A DNA stretch of 64,000 nucleotides from Alphaproteobacteria bacterium 46_93_T64 (lineage in GTDB: Bacteria; Pseudomonadota; Alphaproteobacteria; Sneathiellales; Sneathiellaceae): contig MAAN01000022.1 of NCBI GenBank assembly GCA_002163135.1, forward strand, positions 62,001 to 126,000. Reading direction: 5' to 3'. A model generated the notes under the pieces. It made no database searches, was not told the DNA's origin, and saw nothing but the letters and a program-made list of their open reading frames with translations. The translations under genes and the position numbers were made by a program. This document shows, piece by piece, positions 1 to 10,695 of the stretch. Position 1 is the first letter of the stretch; each line of letters begins with the position of its first letter.

Positions 1-1171
1 CCTGTCCGCCGCCGAAATTAACAGCATACAATCCGTTTTTAACGGAGGATAGAATTTCTTCAGGATCCCTGTCTCCATCCAGCATGTAGGTATTTGTCAT
101 CCGAGGCATGGGTTGATGGGCAAAGCTTTCACGGCGACCATTTCCCGTAGGTTCCACACCCATCAATCGAGCATTTTGACGATCCTGCATATAGCCAACC
201 AGAATTCCGTCCTCGATTAAGGTTGTGCAAGAACTAGCGGTTCCTTCGTCATCTACACTTATAGATCCACGGCGGTCTGGTATTGTGCCGTCATCAACAA
301 CTGTGACGCCGGGGGCTGCAACGCGTTCCCCGATTAGGCCAGAGAAGACAGATGTTTTCTTTCTGTTAAAATCACCTTCCAGTCCATGGCCAATGGCTTC
401 ATGCAGGATAATTCCAGGCCAACCCGGACCCACAATGACATCCATCTCGCCGGCAGGAGCATCAACACTGTCCAGATTAACAATGGCTTGGCGAAGCGCC
501 TCATCAACAGTTTCTTTCCAAGTATTTTCTTCCAGATAGAAATTATAACCTGTGCGGCCCCCTGTTCCGTGGCTGCCATTTTCGCGCCGCCCATTTTGCT
601 CAACGACAACCGACACATTCAGTCGCACCAGTGGACGAATATCGCCAGCTCTAGCGCCTTCACTTCGTATGATTTCGATAGCTTGCCATGATCCGGTAAG
701 AGATGCGGAAACTTGCACAATGCGTGGATCTTTCGCACGGGCATAGGCGTCAATCTCTGCGAGAGTTTTAACCTTCACATCAAAAGGGATTTCGCTCAAC
801 GGATTGTCTTCTGAATAAAGAGCGCGGTTGGCACCCGCAGGAGGCAGTGCAATGGAGCCACTTTTACCAGAAGTAACTGCGCGAACCGTTTCCGTAGCCT
901 TGCTAATGGCTTCTTCACTTAACTCAGAGGCGTGGGCGAAGCCGGTCGCTTCGCCGGATACTGCCCGCAGCCCGAAACCTTGTGTTGTATCGAAACTGGC
1001 ACTTTTCAGGCGGCCGTCATCAAAGGAGAAACCTTCAGATTGGCGATACTCGAGAAACAGTTCTCCGTCGTCGGCCCCCTCAAGTGCTTTTGAGACCAGT
1101 TTTTCAGCCGCAGATCTGTCCATCCCTGTATCTTCAAAGAATAGTTTGTCGGCCGTTTTTATGTCAGTCAC
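1..1171 (-). CDS. tldD: TldD metalloprotease (partial, C-terminus outside window)
   Basis: TldD of the TldD/PmbA (peptidase U62) family, which with PmbA/TldE degrades unfolded peptides and matures some modified peptides in the cytosol. I translated the minus strand from a GTG at 1171, preceded by a GGAG ribosome site seven bases upstream; the frame stays open to base 2, giving 390 codons. The metal-binding helix is visible as HEAIGHGLEGD, followed by the glycine-rich segments usual for TldD, and the last visible residues are NFGGGQ. The remaining C-terminal part, which carries the last metal ligand in this family, lies before base 1. It is divergent from the ctaC operon across about 470 bases. 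Identification is firm; only the C-terminus cannot be judged. Confidence 0.93.
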   Translation of the reverse strand, partial: MTDIKTADKLFFEDTGMDRSAAEKLVSKALEGADDGELFLEYRQSEGFSFDDGRLKSASFDTTQGFGLRAVSGEATGFAHASELSEEAISKATETVRAVTSGKSGSIALPPAGANRALYSEDNPLSEIPFDVKVKTLAEIDAYARAKDPRIVQVSASLTGSWQAIEIIRSEGARAGDIRPLVRLNVSVVVEQNGRRENGSHGTGGRTGYNFYLEENTWKETVDEALRQAIVNLDSVDAPAGEMDVIVGPGWPGIILHEAIGHGLEGDFNRKKTSVFSGLIGERVAAPGVTVVDDGTIPDRRGSISVDDEGTASSCTTLIEDGILVGYMQDRQNARLMGVEPTGNGRRESFAHQPMPRMTNTYMLDGDRDPEEILSSVKNGLYAVNFGGGQ

Positions 1172-1374
1172 TTGAGGCTCCAGTTTACAAAACGAAATAG
1201 TGGATAATTTGTATCTAACTAAGAATATGTGGGTTTGTTAGTCAAATGTCGAGAGAGCTATTTAAACATATTGAATCAGATGAAGCAGATTAGCGGCATT
1301 AATAATGCGACATTATGTCACATCTTGAATGGAGTAAGGGGAAACCCCTAGCACGTTTATTTTCTAATATTTTC

Positions 1375-1394
1375 GTTTAGATATGTATCTAAAC
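1375..1394. promoter_or_regulatory. 20-bp inverted repeat ahead of ctaC
   Basis: GTTTAGATATGTATCTAAAC: two 9-base arms (GTTTAGATA / TATCTAAAC) around a TG centre, in the long space between divergent tldD and ctaC. A related half, GTATCTAA, occurs at 1211-1218 on the tldD side. This has the size and symmetry of a dimeric repressor operator. The cognate regulator is not identifiable from the window. Confidence 0.45.
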
Positions 1395-1521
1395 TATTGT
1401 TTTTATGCGTCAAAAATGCGTTTTACACAATTCTGTAGTGCTTTTGTAAAACGTCTGACCATATTAATTGCACAGTTGCCCTTGTTCTTTGGGACATCCT
1501 TAGTGTAATTTCCGCAACAAA

Positions 1522-1535
1522 TTGATCTAAATCAT
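1522..1535 (+). promoter_or_regulatory. Fnr/FixK-type box upstream of ctaC
   Basis: TTGATCTAAATCAT matches the Crp/Fnr-family consensus TTGAT-N4-ATCAA at nine of ten defined positions. It lies just upstream of the best -35/-10 pair for ctaC, with its centre about 44 bases before the inferred transcription start. Fnr-type control of terminal oxidases by oxygen is well established in alphaproteobacteria. Whether this site activates or represses is not clear from position alone. Confidence 0.55.
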
Positions 1536-1537
1536 TT

Positions 1538-1566
1538 TTGATTTGCATCAGCAGACTAGGTATAAA
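1538..1566 (+). promoter_or_regulatory. Sigma-70-like promoter for the ctaC operon
   Basis: A -35-like TTGATT at 1538-1543 and a -10-like TATAAA at 1561-1566 are separated by 17 bases. The predicted start near 1573 leaves a leader of about 70 bases before the ctaC start codon. The Fnr-like box directly abuts the -35 element. Confidence 0.5.
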
Positions 1567-1645
1567 GCAAAGACAGATAGAATTCCGAACGAGTATTTGG
1601 TGCGGAGTTCCAATAAGATTAAGAAGCTATTAGAGACGGGAACTA

Positions 1646-2497
1646 ATGATGGCTATTGTTAAAAATATTGTCGCACTATTTACTGCGTTTGCAGTAACAG
1701 CGTTGACAATGGGCAGCGCAGTTGCAGCTAAAGGACAAGCAGAACCTTGGCAGCTTGGATTTCAAGATGCGTTTTCTCCTGTTGCTCATCTTCAACAGGA
1801 TTTCCACGACACATTGATGATTTTGATCACGGCAATTACGCTTTTTGTGTTGGCGTTGATGATATATGTTGCGGTACGTTTCAATCGTAAAGCAAATCCG
1901 ACACCTTCCAAAACAAGCCATAACACTATGATTGAGATAGTTTGGACAATCGCTCCAATTCTTATTCTTATTGTTATTGCCGTTCCATCATTGAAGCTTC
2001 TCTATTACGCAGACCGTATTGAAGTGGCAGACATGACACTCAAAGCGACTGGCTATCAGTGGTATTGGGGATATGAATATATTGACGAAGAAGAGTTGTC
2101 TTTTGAGGCTATAATGCTTGAAGAAGACGAGCTTAAAGAAGGTCAGCCCCGTTTGCTTGCTACTGACAATATGATTGTTCTTCCTGTCGACACAAACATC
2201 CGTCTGTTGATAACTGCAGAAGACGTACTCCATTCATGGGCCATGCCTGCATTTGGTGTAAAACTTGATGCTGTTCCCGGCCGTATTAATGAGACATGGA
2301 TGCGTATTGAAGAAGAAGGCGTTTATTACGGGCAATGTTCTGAGCTTTGTGGTGCTCGCCATGGCTTTATGCCAATTGCGGTAAAGGCAGTCAGTAAAGA
2401 AGAATACAAAAAGTGGCTTGTGAAAGCTAAAGAAGAATTTGCTGGCTTGGATGCCCCCGCTGTGAATGTCGCAGCAGCATCCACAGTCACACAGTAA
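1646..2497 (+). CDS. ctaC: Cytochrome c oxidase subunit II
   Basis: Subunit II of the aa3-type cytochrome c oxidase, which accepts electrons from cytochrome c at the CuA centre and passes them to subunit I. The 283-residue product has an N-terminal signal-like segment (about 7-28), two membrane helices (about 55-77 and 95-118) and a periplasmic cupredoxin domain. CuA ligands are present: H196, then C231, E233, C235, H239 and M242 in CSELCGARHGFM; the aromatic electron-entry patch YQWYWGY is at 137-143. It is first in ctaC-ctaD-ctaB-coxF-ctaG-ctaE. Two consecutive ATG codons are possible starts. Expression is probably driven by the promoter and Fnr-like box just upstream. Confidence 0.97.
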   Translation: MMAIVKNIVALFTAFAVTALTMGSAVAAKGQAEPWQLGFQDAFSPVAHLQQDFHDTLMILITAITLFVLALMIYVAVRFNRKANPTPSKTSHNTMIEIVWTIAPILILIVIAVPSLKLLYYADRIEVADMTLKATGYQWYWGYEYIDEEELSFEAIMLEEDELKEGQPRLLATDNMIVLPVDTNIRLLITAEDVLHSWAMPAFGVKLDAVPGRINETWMRIEEEGVYYGQCSELCGARHGFMPIAVKAVSKEEYKKWLVKAKEEFAGLDAPAVNVAAASTVTQ

Positions 2498-2505
2498 TCG
2501 GCTAG

Positions 2506-4125
<1,620 letters not shown>

Positions 4126-4142
4126 GTAAGACGGAGTATTTT

Positions 4143-5060
4143 GTGCCTGACACAAGCATAATACAAAACAACACAGCTCGTGCCGAACAAGGTTCTGCAC
4201 GGGCTAGTGACTATTTTGCTCTGCTGAAGCCGCGGGTGATGTCACTTGTTGTCTTTACAGGACTGGTTGGAATGGCTGTTGCGCCTGGAAGCCTGCACCC
4301 TGTCTTGGCTTTTACGGCGTTGCTTTGTATTGCAGTGGGTGCGGGCGCTTCTGGCGCGATTAATATGTGGTATGATGCCGATATTGATCTGATCATGGAG
4401 CGGACTAAAAATCGCCCCGTGCCAGCCGGTAAAGTTACTGCAGGCGAAGCGCTAGGTATTGGTGTTTCTCTGTCAGTGGCGTCTGTCTTGTTGATGGGAC
4501 TTGCTATTAATCTGGTCGCGGCCTTTCTCTTGGCCCTTACTATTGGTTTCTACGTCTTTATTTATACGATGTGGCTGAAACGCCGGACACCACAGAATAT
4601 TGTTATTGGCGGTGCCGCAGGTGCGTTTCCTCCAATGATCGGTTGGGCTGCTGTTACAGGTGATGTCAGCATTGAAAGCCTTGTTCTTTTTGCCATTATA
4701 TTCTTCTGGACGCCGCCTCACTTTTGGGCGTTGTCTTTATGGCGGGATATCGATTATGCCAAAGCAGGCGTTCCGATGTTACCTGTTGTCGCAGGCCGCG
4801 AGGCAACGCGCCGTCAAGTAATGTTCTACAGTGTTCTATTATTTCCAATTGGCGTGTCACCGTATTTCCTTGGATATGCAGGACCAGTATTTGGAATTGG
4901 GGCGACGATACTTGGCGTAATTTTCCTGTTTGGTGCCGCGAAGGTATGGCTGAAAAAAGACGAGACAAGTGCAAAACAACTTTTTGCATTTTCAATTCTG
5001 TATCTCTTCTTGATTTTTGCCCTCCTTCTTGGAGAAGTAATTGTGAACGGAGTGGTTTAA
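4143..5060 (+). CDS. ctaB: Protoheme IX farnesyltransferase (heme O synthase)
   Basis: UbiA-family membrane prenyltransferase that adds a farnesyl chain to heme b, giving heme O, the precursor of the heme A used by CtaD. The 305-residue product is strongly hydrophobic with about nine predicted helices. It shows the first Asp-rich motif ([19 protein letters not shown]) and the conserved loop [11 protein letters not shown]. The start is GTG at 4143, 17 bases after the ctaD stop. The next gene, coxF-like, starts one base after its stop codon, so translation is probably coupled. Confidence 0.96.
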   Translation: MPDTSIIQNNTARAEQGSARASDYFALLKPRVMSLVVFTGLVGMAVAPGSLHPVLAFTALLCIAVGAGASGAINMWYDADIDLIMERTKNRPVPAGKVTAGEALGIGVSLSVASVLLMGLAINLVAAFLLALTIGFYVFIYTMWLKRRTPQNIVIGGAAGAFPPMIGWAAVTGDVSIESLVLFAIIFFWTPPHFWALSLWRDIDYAKAGVPMLPVVAGREATRRQVMFYSVLLFPIGVSPYFLGYAGPVFGIGATILGVIFLFGAAKVWLKKDETSAKQLFAFSILYLFLIFALLLGEVIVNGVV

Positions 5061-5061
5061 G

Positions 5062-5187
5062 ATGACTATGGACGACGAAAAGAAAAAACTAAGAACCCGT
5101 AACCTTGTAGTTGGCGGGATCTTGGCTGCTATTGTAGTCTTGTTCTATCTGATCACTTTAGCGAAGTTGACAGTGAGCGTCATATGA
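5062..5187 (+). CDS. coxF: CoxF-like small oxidase assembly protein
   Basis: A 41-residue ORF from ATG at 5062 to TGA at 5187. It begins one base after ctaB and its stop overlaps the ctaG start as ATGA. The product has a charged N-terminus (MTMDDEKKKLRTRN) and a single hydrophobic helix at about residues 15-33. Alphaproteobacterial oxidase operons usually carry such a mini membrane protein, often named CoxF, between the heme O synthase and Cox11 genes. The call rests on position, size and topology; its exact role in assembly is not established from the sequence. Confidence 0.8.
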   Translation: MTMDDEKKKLRTRNLVVGGILAAIVVLFYLITLAKLTVSVI

Positions 5188-5786
5188 ACGACGCCTCCCG
5201 AAAATCCAAGCGTTTGGGTATTGGGCTTGCTCTCGTTGCTGTGGGAATGGTGGGTTTGTCTTTTGCCTCTGTCCCTCTGTATGACCTGTTTTGTCGGGTT
5301 ACGGGATATGGCGGAACTACCCAGCGGGCAGAGACCGCATCAGATGAAATTCTGGATCGCAAGATCACGATCGATTTTGATGCAAACACTGGCCGGAATA
5401 TGCCTTGGAAATTCAAAGCTGTCGAACGGAAGATAAGTATCAAAATTGGGCAAACAGGGATCGCTTACTATGAAGCGTTCAACCCAACGGATAAAGTGAT
5501 TACGGGCACTGCGGCATTTAATGTTTCGCCGCAAAAGGTTGGCCAGTATTTCACAAAGATTGATTGTTTTTGCTTTACTGAACAAACATTGCAACCCGGG
5601 GAGCGGGTTGATATGCCTGTGACTTTCTATGTCGATCCAGAGATTGACCGGGATATTAATACGCGGGAAGTTGAAACAATTACGCTTTCTTACACCTTCT
5701 TCGTGACTAACGAAGCAAGTGCAGAGAACGAACAAGAAGTATCGAGTAATGAAATTGCGGAAAAGACTTCCGCATACGTAAACTGA
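5184..5786 (+). CDS. ctaG: Cytochrome c oxidase assembly protein CtaG (Cox11)
   Basis: Cox11-type copper chaperone that delivers Cu(I) to the CuB site of subunit I. The 200-residue product has one N-terminal membrane anchor (about 14-32, ending in ASVPLYDLFCR) and a periplasmic immunoglobulin-like domain. The copper-binding CFCF motif is present in KIDCFCFTEQTLQPGE, and a further conserved cysteine lies just after the anchor (LFCRVTGYGG). The start overlaps the upstream 41-residue gene by four bases. A short CCCGG/CCGGG hairpin follows, before ctaE. Confidence 0.96.
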   Translation: MNDASRKSKRLGIGLALVAVGMVGLSFASVPLYDLFCRVTGYGGTTQRAETASDEILDRKITIDFDANTGRNMPWKFKAVERKISIKIGQTGIAYYEAFNPTDKVITGTAAFNVSPQKVGQYFTKIDCFCFTEQTLQPGERVDMPVTFYVDPEIDRDINTREVETITLSYTFFVTNEASAENEQEVSSNEIAEKTSAYVN

Positions 5787-5850
5787 CCTGTCAAAAGGTC
5801 GTTAATTTAAACTACCCGGAAAAATACCGGGATGATTGCAGGAGTTAGAA

Positions 5851-6648
5851 ATGGCAGATGCTCACGCTAAAAAGCATGATTATCATCTTGTAGATCCGAG
5901 CCCTTGGCCAGCCTTGGCCTCTCTTTCTGCGTTCATCACAGCAATTGGTGCCGTGATGTTCATGCATGAAAAAGGGTACGCTGTCTTCACTATTGGCATG
6001 ATATTGCTTTTATATACCGCCTTTGTTTGGTGGCGTGATGTTGTGAAAGAAGGCGAACATCAGGGGCATCATACACCTGTGGTTCAACTTGGCTTGCGAT
6101 ATGGCATGCTTTTGTTTATCGCCTCCGAAGTTATGTTCTTCGTTGCGTGGTTCTGGGCATATTTTAATGCTGCGTTCTTCCCAACGGAAGCTATCGGTAG
6201 TGTTTGGCCTCCTCAAGGAATTGAAGTCTTTGATCCTTGGCATTTGCCTCTGGTCAACACATTGATCCTTCTGACATCTGGCACAACAGTAACCTGGGCG
6301 CATCACGCATTACAGCATGGCGACCGTAAAGGTTTGATCCAGGGATTGACGTTGACAGTTATCCTCGGCCTCGTGTTCTCAATCGTTCAAGGTTATGAAT
6401 ATTCGCACGCGGCCTTTGGTTTCCAAGACGGCATCTATGCGTCAACATTCTACATGGCAACAGGTTTCCACGGTTTCCATGTGATCGTTGGTACAATCTT
6501 CTTGTTGGTTTGTTTGATCCGGGCCATGAAAGGCCACTTCACAACCACACACCATTTCGGCTTCGAAGCAGCCGCTTGGTACTGGCATTTTGTTGACGTT
6601 GTTTGGTTGTTCCTCTTTGTCGCAATCTATTGGTGGGGTTCTGCCTAG
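5851..6648 (+). CDS. ctaE: Cytochrome c oxidase subunit III
   Basis: Subunit III of the aa3 oxidase, a seven-helix membrane protein that stabilises the proton pump of subunit I. The conserved [14 protein letters not shown] helix with its buried glutamate is present, as are the later segments [10 protein letters not shown] and [15 protein letters not shown] chose the ATG at 5851, which has GGAG at 5841-5844, over an in-frame TTG at 5836; this gives 265 residues, the normal length. It is the last gene of the cluster before a strong terminator. Confidence 0.97.
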   Translation: MADAHAKKHDYHLVDPSPWPALASLSAFITAIGAVMFMHEKGYAVFTIGMILLLYTAFVWWRDVVKEGEHQGHHTPVVQLGLRYGMLLFIASEVMFFVAWFWAYFNAAFFPTEAIGSVWPPQGIEVFDPWHLPLVNTLILLTSGTTVTWAHHALQHGDRKGLIQGLTLTVILGLVFSIVQGYEYSHAAFGFQDGIYASTFYMATGFHGFHVIVGTIFLLVCLIRAMKGHFTTTHHFGFEAAAWYWHFVDVVWLFLFVAIYWWGSA

Positions 6649-6954
6649 GACCTCCTGAAATAATGCCTTTGATGGTGAAATGATTTCCTTCATATCGCAT
6701 TGGTGTCTCCTGCAAATACCAGTGCATAATAAATGGGATTTAATTTTATACTAAGGCAGTAATCAAACCAGGGCAGCGGTACACAACCGCTGCCCTTTTT
6801 AATTTTAGTCTCACTGTGATTTGAAATGTGTGCCCTTAACCGCAGACGTTCTAAGCTTAATATTTGATAGCTCAGAACCTCTTCTCTTTTATTGGCAGCT
6901 GGTTTGATTTAAACTCACTTACGACAACAACTCAGATTTTAAGCTGCAATATTT
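6649..6954. other. Gap between ctaE and surf1
   Basis: About 300 bases that contain the terminator at 6771-6800 and an AT-rich stretch before surf1. No convincing gene was seen on either strand. Confidence 0.6.
6771..6800 (+). terminator. Rho-independent terminator of the oxidase operon
   Basis: A perfect 10-bp stem GGGCAGCGGT / ACCGCTGCCC with an ACACA loop, followed by TTTTT. It closes the ctaC-ctaE cluster and separates it from surf1. Confidence 0.93.
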
Positions 6955-7671
6955 ATGAAAAAATTCTCTCCAGGTTATTTGCCGACCCTTATGACAATAC
7001 CGGCGGTTCTCATTATGCTGACTTTAAGTGTTTGGCAGCTAAATCGGTATTTTTGGAAGGTTGAACTCCTAGATACATTGAACCAGCAACTAGCTGCAGC
7101 TGCGGTGCCGTTGCCTTCTGGTGACTTGGTTCCAGATGTCTGGAGTTACCGCCGAGTGAGTTTGGCGGGAACCTTCCTTCACGATAAGGAAATTCATCTA
7201 TTTGCGCACACTGTGAAGGGCTTAAAAGGCTTTCAGATTATCACGCCCTTTGTTCGGGAAGATGCTGAAGGAACAGTCTTGATTAACCGAGGTTGGGTGC
7301 CTGAGCACAAAAAAGAAGCAATAACCAGATTAGAAGGCAATGTTTCTGGTGTTGTCGAGATTTCAGGGATCGTTCGAAAAGCGTGGGCGAAATCGTATGA
7401 TTTTCTTCCCAAAAGCAATGCAGACACCAATGTCTGGCTTTATGGGGAGTTGGATGACATGGCAACGCATTTGAAATTGAACGTTTCCCCAGTTTTTGTC
7501 GAAATAGATGCGGGTCCTGTTCCAGGCGGCTTCCCAAAAGGCGGTCAAACACGCGTCAGCGTCCCCAATAATCATATCGAATATTTTGTAACGTGGTTAG
7601 GAATGGGCGGTGCGATGTTCGTAATCTATCTGGTCTATGGATACCGGCGGGCAAGAGATACACAAGTTTAA
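6955..7671 (+). CDS. SURF1 family oxidase assembly protein
   Basis: SURF1/Shy1-type inner membrane protein that helps insert heme a into cytochrome c oxidase subunit I. The 238-residue product has the expected two-helix topology: an N-terminal helix (about 9-27, followed by the family motif VWQLNRYFWK) and a C-terminal helix (about 208-226), with a periplasmic domain between containing LINRGWVPEHKK. The end has the typical NNHIEYFVTWLGMG sequence. It sits behind the terminator of the cta cluster, so it probably has its own promoter, although the function belongs to the same pathway. Confidence 0.93.
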   Translation: MKKFSPGYLPTLMTIPAVLIMLTLSVWQLNRYFWKVELLDTLNQQLAAAAVPLPSGDLVPDVWSYRRVSLAGTFLHDKEIHLFAHTVKGLKGFQIITPFVREDAEGTVLINRGWVPEHKKEAITRLEGNVSGVVEISGIVRKAWAKSYDFLPKSNADTNVWLYGELDDMATHLKLNVSPVFVEIDAGPVPGGFPKGGQTRVSVPNNHIEYFVTWLGMGGAMFVIYLVYGYRRARDTQV

Positions 7672-7683
7672 ACAGGAACAATA

Positions 7684-9177
7684 ATGTCTTCATACGACAC
7701 TCTTGAAAAGCGTTTCAAACGCATGTCTGCGATAAGTGGTGCCAGTGCAATTTTGAACTGGGACAATGCTGTTATGATGCCCGATGGCGGCGCTGCAAGC
7801 CGTGCGGAACAACTTGCATCACTAGGTGTACTGCAACATGAGTTGTTAGTGGATTCCGAAATTTCGGATTTAATGGATCAGGCCGAACAGGAAGCGCCAG
7901 AACTAAGTGATTGGCAGCAAGCTAATTTGCGTGAAATGCGAAATAATTGGCGACACGCTAGCGCTGTCAATACAGACCTTGTTGAGGCTCTATCGCACGC
8001 GACATCAAAATGTGAAATGCAATGGCGGAGTGCCCGGGAAAACGATAATTTTTCTGAGCTTCAAGAAAGCCTGAATGAGGTTTTGTCTCTTACGCGTGAG
8101 ATGGCTGATGCCAAAGCCGAACAATTCAATTTAACGCCCTATGATGCCTTACTCGATCAATATGAACCGGGATGTCGTCAGGAGCAGATAGACGTCCTCT
8201 TTGACGATCTGCAGTCTTTCCTGCCTACCTTTTTAGAAGAAGTTCTTGAAAAACAGAACGCAGGAAAATCGTTTGATGCGTTGGAGGGGCCGTTCAGCGT
8301 TGAGACGCAAAAAAATCTTGGTTTAACGTTTATGACGGACCTTGGTTTTGATTTTGAGAGGGGACGGCTTGATACCAGTCATCATCCTTTTACGGGAGGC
8401 ACGCCAGATGACGTCCGTCTGACGACGCGTTATGAAGAGGATGACTTCACCCAAAGCCTGATGGGGACGTTACACGAGACTGGCCACGCCCTGTATGAGC
8501 AGAACTTGCCTAGAGAATGGAGATCTCAGCCAGTTGGCCAATCTCGTGGCATGGCACTTCATGAAAGCCAATCGTTGGTGGTGGAAATGCAACTTTCAAG
8601 AAGTGAAGCTTTTTTGACTTATGCGCTTCCGAAAATTAAAGAGGCCTTTTGCGGTGAAGGAGATAATTGGACGTTTGATAACTTCAAGCGGCTGTATCAT
8701 CATGTAAATAGAGGGTTCATTCGTGTAGACGCGGATGAAGTTACATACCCCTTACATGTTATCTTGCGTTACCGCCTGGAAAAGGCGCTGTTGAGCGGTG
8801 ATCTGCAGGTGCAGGACTTACCGACCTCCTGGAATGATGGAATGGTGGAGTTGTTGGGGATCCGTCCACCAAGTGACAAATTGGGCTGCCTTCAGGATAT
8901 TCACTGGCCCGGTGGGGCGATTGGTTACTTCCCAACATACACAATGGGGGCACTTGCAGCGGCTCAGTTTTTTGGGGCGGCGGGGAATGCTTTGCCTGAG
9001 TTGGATCGTCAGATTAAAGAAGGTGATTTTGCGCCATTGGTCAATTGGCTAGAGAAAAATGTTCATGCGTTTGGAAGCCTGAAGACTACAGATCAAGTGC
9101 TTATCGATGCGACGGGATCCGCACTCAACACCGATGCCTTTAAAAAGCATCTTAAAGCAAGATATCTTTCGGACTGA
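7684..9177 (+). CDS. Carboxypeptidase M32 (carboxypeptidase Taq family)
   Basis: Zinc metallocarboxypeptidase of family M32, which removes C-terminal amino acids from peptides in the cytosol. The 497-residue length is typical. The zinc motif HETGH is at residues 264-268, with the third ligand expected in ALHESQS (about E294), and the family segment HHPFTGGTPDDVRLTTRY precedes it. There is no signal peptide. It begins 12 bases after surf1 and may be co-transcribed with it, though no functional link is evident. Confidence 0.95.
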   Translation: MSSYDTLEKRFKRMSAISGASAILNWDNAVMMPDGGAASRAEQLASLGVLQHELLVDSEISDLMDQAEQEAPELSDWQQANLREMRNNWRHASAVNTDLVEALSHATSKCEMQWRSARENDNFSELQESLNEVLSLTREMADAKAEQFNLTPYDALLDQYEPGCRQEQIDVLFDDLQSFLPTFLEEVLEKQNAGKSFDALEGPFSVETQKNLGLTFMTDLGFDFERGRLDTSHHPFTGGTPDDVRLTTRYEEDDFTQSLMGTLHETGHALYEQNLPREWRSQPVGQSRGMALHESQSLVVEMQLSRSEAFLTYALPKIKEAFCGEGDNWTFDNFKRLYHHVNRGFIRVDADEVTYPLHVILRYRLEKALLSGDLQVQDLPTSWNDGMVELLGIRPPSDKLGCLQDIHWPGGAIGYFPTYTMGALAAAQFFGAAGNALPELDRQIKEGDFAPLVNWLEKNVHAFGSLKTTDQVLIDATGSALNTDAFKKHLKARYLSD

Positions 9178-9281
9178 AAATTCTGTCTATTTTGAACAGA
9201 GCGGTATAGAAAGAATATAGTAATACGTGTAATTTACGCGGAAAAATTAAACTTTGCCTGCCATCTAAGCTGGAGATAAAA

Positions 9282-10682
9282 GTGCGGTATATCAGTACAC
9301 GCGGTGATGCGCCGACCTTGAACTTTGAAGAAGTCGTTTTAACGGGCCTGGCCCGAGATGGCGGCTTGTATGTGCCTGAAACTTGGCCACAGATGTCTGC
9401 GGATGATATCCGTAATCTGGCCGGAAAAACTTATGCTGAAGTCGCGGCAGAAGTCCTGCAGCCCTTCCTAGGGGATTGTATTAGCCCCGAAGACTTTAGG
9501 GCTATGACTGAGAAGGCTTACGGCACGTTCGCTCACAAAGCCGTTGTTCCTCTGACCCAGCTCTCGGAAAATGATTTCCTGATGGAGCTATATCACGGCC
9601 CTACGTTGGCGTTTAAAGATGTGGCCCTTCAACTGTTAGGCTTGCTTTATGATCACTTGCTAAGCCGCCGCGGAAAACGGGTTACAATAATTGGCGCGAC
9701 ATCTGGTGATACGGGATCAGCTGCTATTGAAGCCTGCCGCGGACGCGATGCTGTTGATATATTTATCCTGCACCCGAAAGGGCGCGTATCGGATGTTCAA
9801 CGCAAGCAAATGACCTCAGTATTGGACAGCAATGTGTATAACATTGCCATCGACGGCGATTTCGATGACTGTCAGGCTATGGTCAAAGCAATGTTTAACG
9901 ATCACGACTTCCGAGATGAGTTAGGTGTTTCTGCGGTAAATTCTATCAACTGGGCGCGTGTCATGGCGCAGATTGTTTATTTCGTTACGGCTGCGGTGAG
10001 CTTGGGAGGACCAGATCGTTCTGTCTCTTTCTCAGTGCCTAGTGGCAATTTTGGTGACGTCTATGCGGGATATTGTGCGACTAAAATGGGTCTCCCAGTT
10101 GATCAGCTAATCGTTGCAACAAACCGGAATGACATTTTGGCCCGTTTTTTCAATAGCGGTAGTTATCGAAAAGAAGGCGTTGATCCTACGGTCAGCCCGA
10201 GCATGGACATTCAGGTTTCCAGCAATTTCGAAAGATTATTGTTTGATCTGTGTGCCCAGAATGGGGCTACTGTTCAGGATTACATGCGTAAATTGGATGC
10301 AGAAGGCGGTTTTGATATTGATATGAAGCAATTGAACCAGATTATATTCTCTGCTGGAAATTGCTCCGAAGAAGAAACGCTTGAGACCATCCGCAAAACG
10401 TTGGAAGAAAGCGATAAGCTTGTTGATCCTCATACAGCCGTTGGATTGAAAGTGGCAGAAGACTGCCGCAAAGATCAAGCTATACCAATGGTTACTCTCT
10501 CAACTGCGCATCCTGCCAAATTCCCTGCAGCAGTTGAAAAAGCATCTGGTGTCTATCCTCAATTGCCTGCCCATATGGCGGATCTTTTTGGGAGAGAAGA
10601 AAAATTAGTTGATTTGCCCAATGACTTGGTCACAGTTCAGGCCTATATCAGAGAAAGAGCCCGAGTTTTAACCGCGGGCTGA
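9282..10682 (+). CDS. thrC: Threonine synthase
   Basis: PLP-dependent enzyme converting O-phosphohomoserine to threonine, the last step of threonine synthesis. The 466-residue protein is of the long type, with N-terminal MRYISTRG and the cofactor lysine K112 in GPTLAFKDVALQ. The phosphate-binding segment GATSGDTGSAA follows. A GGAG site lies six bases before the GTG start at 9282. The homoserine kinase gene thrB lies about 6 kb away on the other strand, so both terminal threonine steps are in this window but not in one operon. Confidence 0.97.
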   Translation: MRYISTRGDAPTLNFEEVVLTGLARDGGLYVPETWPQMSADDIRNLAGKTYAEVAAEVLQPFLGDCISPEDFRAMTEKAYGTFAHKAVVPLTQLSENDFLMELYHGPTLAFKDVALQLLGLLYDHLLSRRGKRVTIIGATSGDTGSAAIEACRGRDAVDIFILHPKGRVSDVQRKQMTSVLDSNVYNIAIDGDFDDCQAMVKAMFNDHDFRDELGVSAVNSINWARVMAQIVYFVTAAVSLGGPDRSVSFSVPSGNFGDVYAGYCATKMGLPVDQLIVATNRNDILARFFNSGSYRKEGVDPTVSPSMDIQVSSNFERLLFDLCAQNGATVQDYMRKLDAEGGFDIDMKQLNQIIFSAGNCSEEETLETIRKTLEESDKLVDPHTAVGLKVAEDCRKDQAIPMVTLSTAHPAKFPAAVEKASGVYPQLPAHMADLFGREEKLVDLPNDLVTVQAYIRERARVLTAG

Positions 10683-10695
10683 TGGAAAATATATA

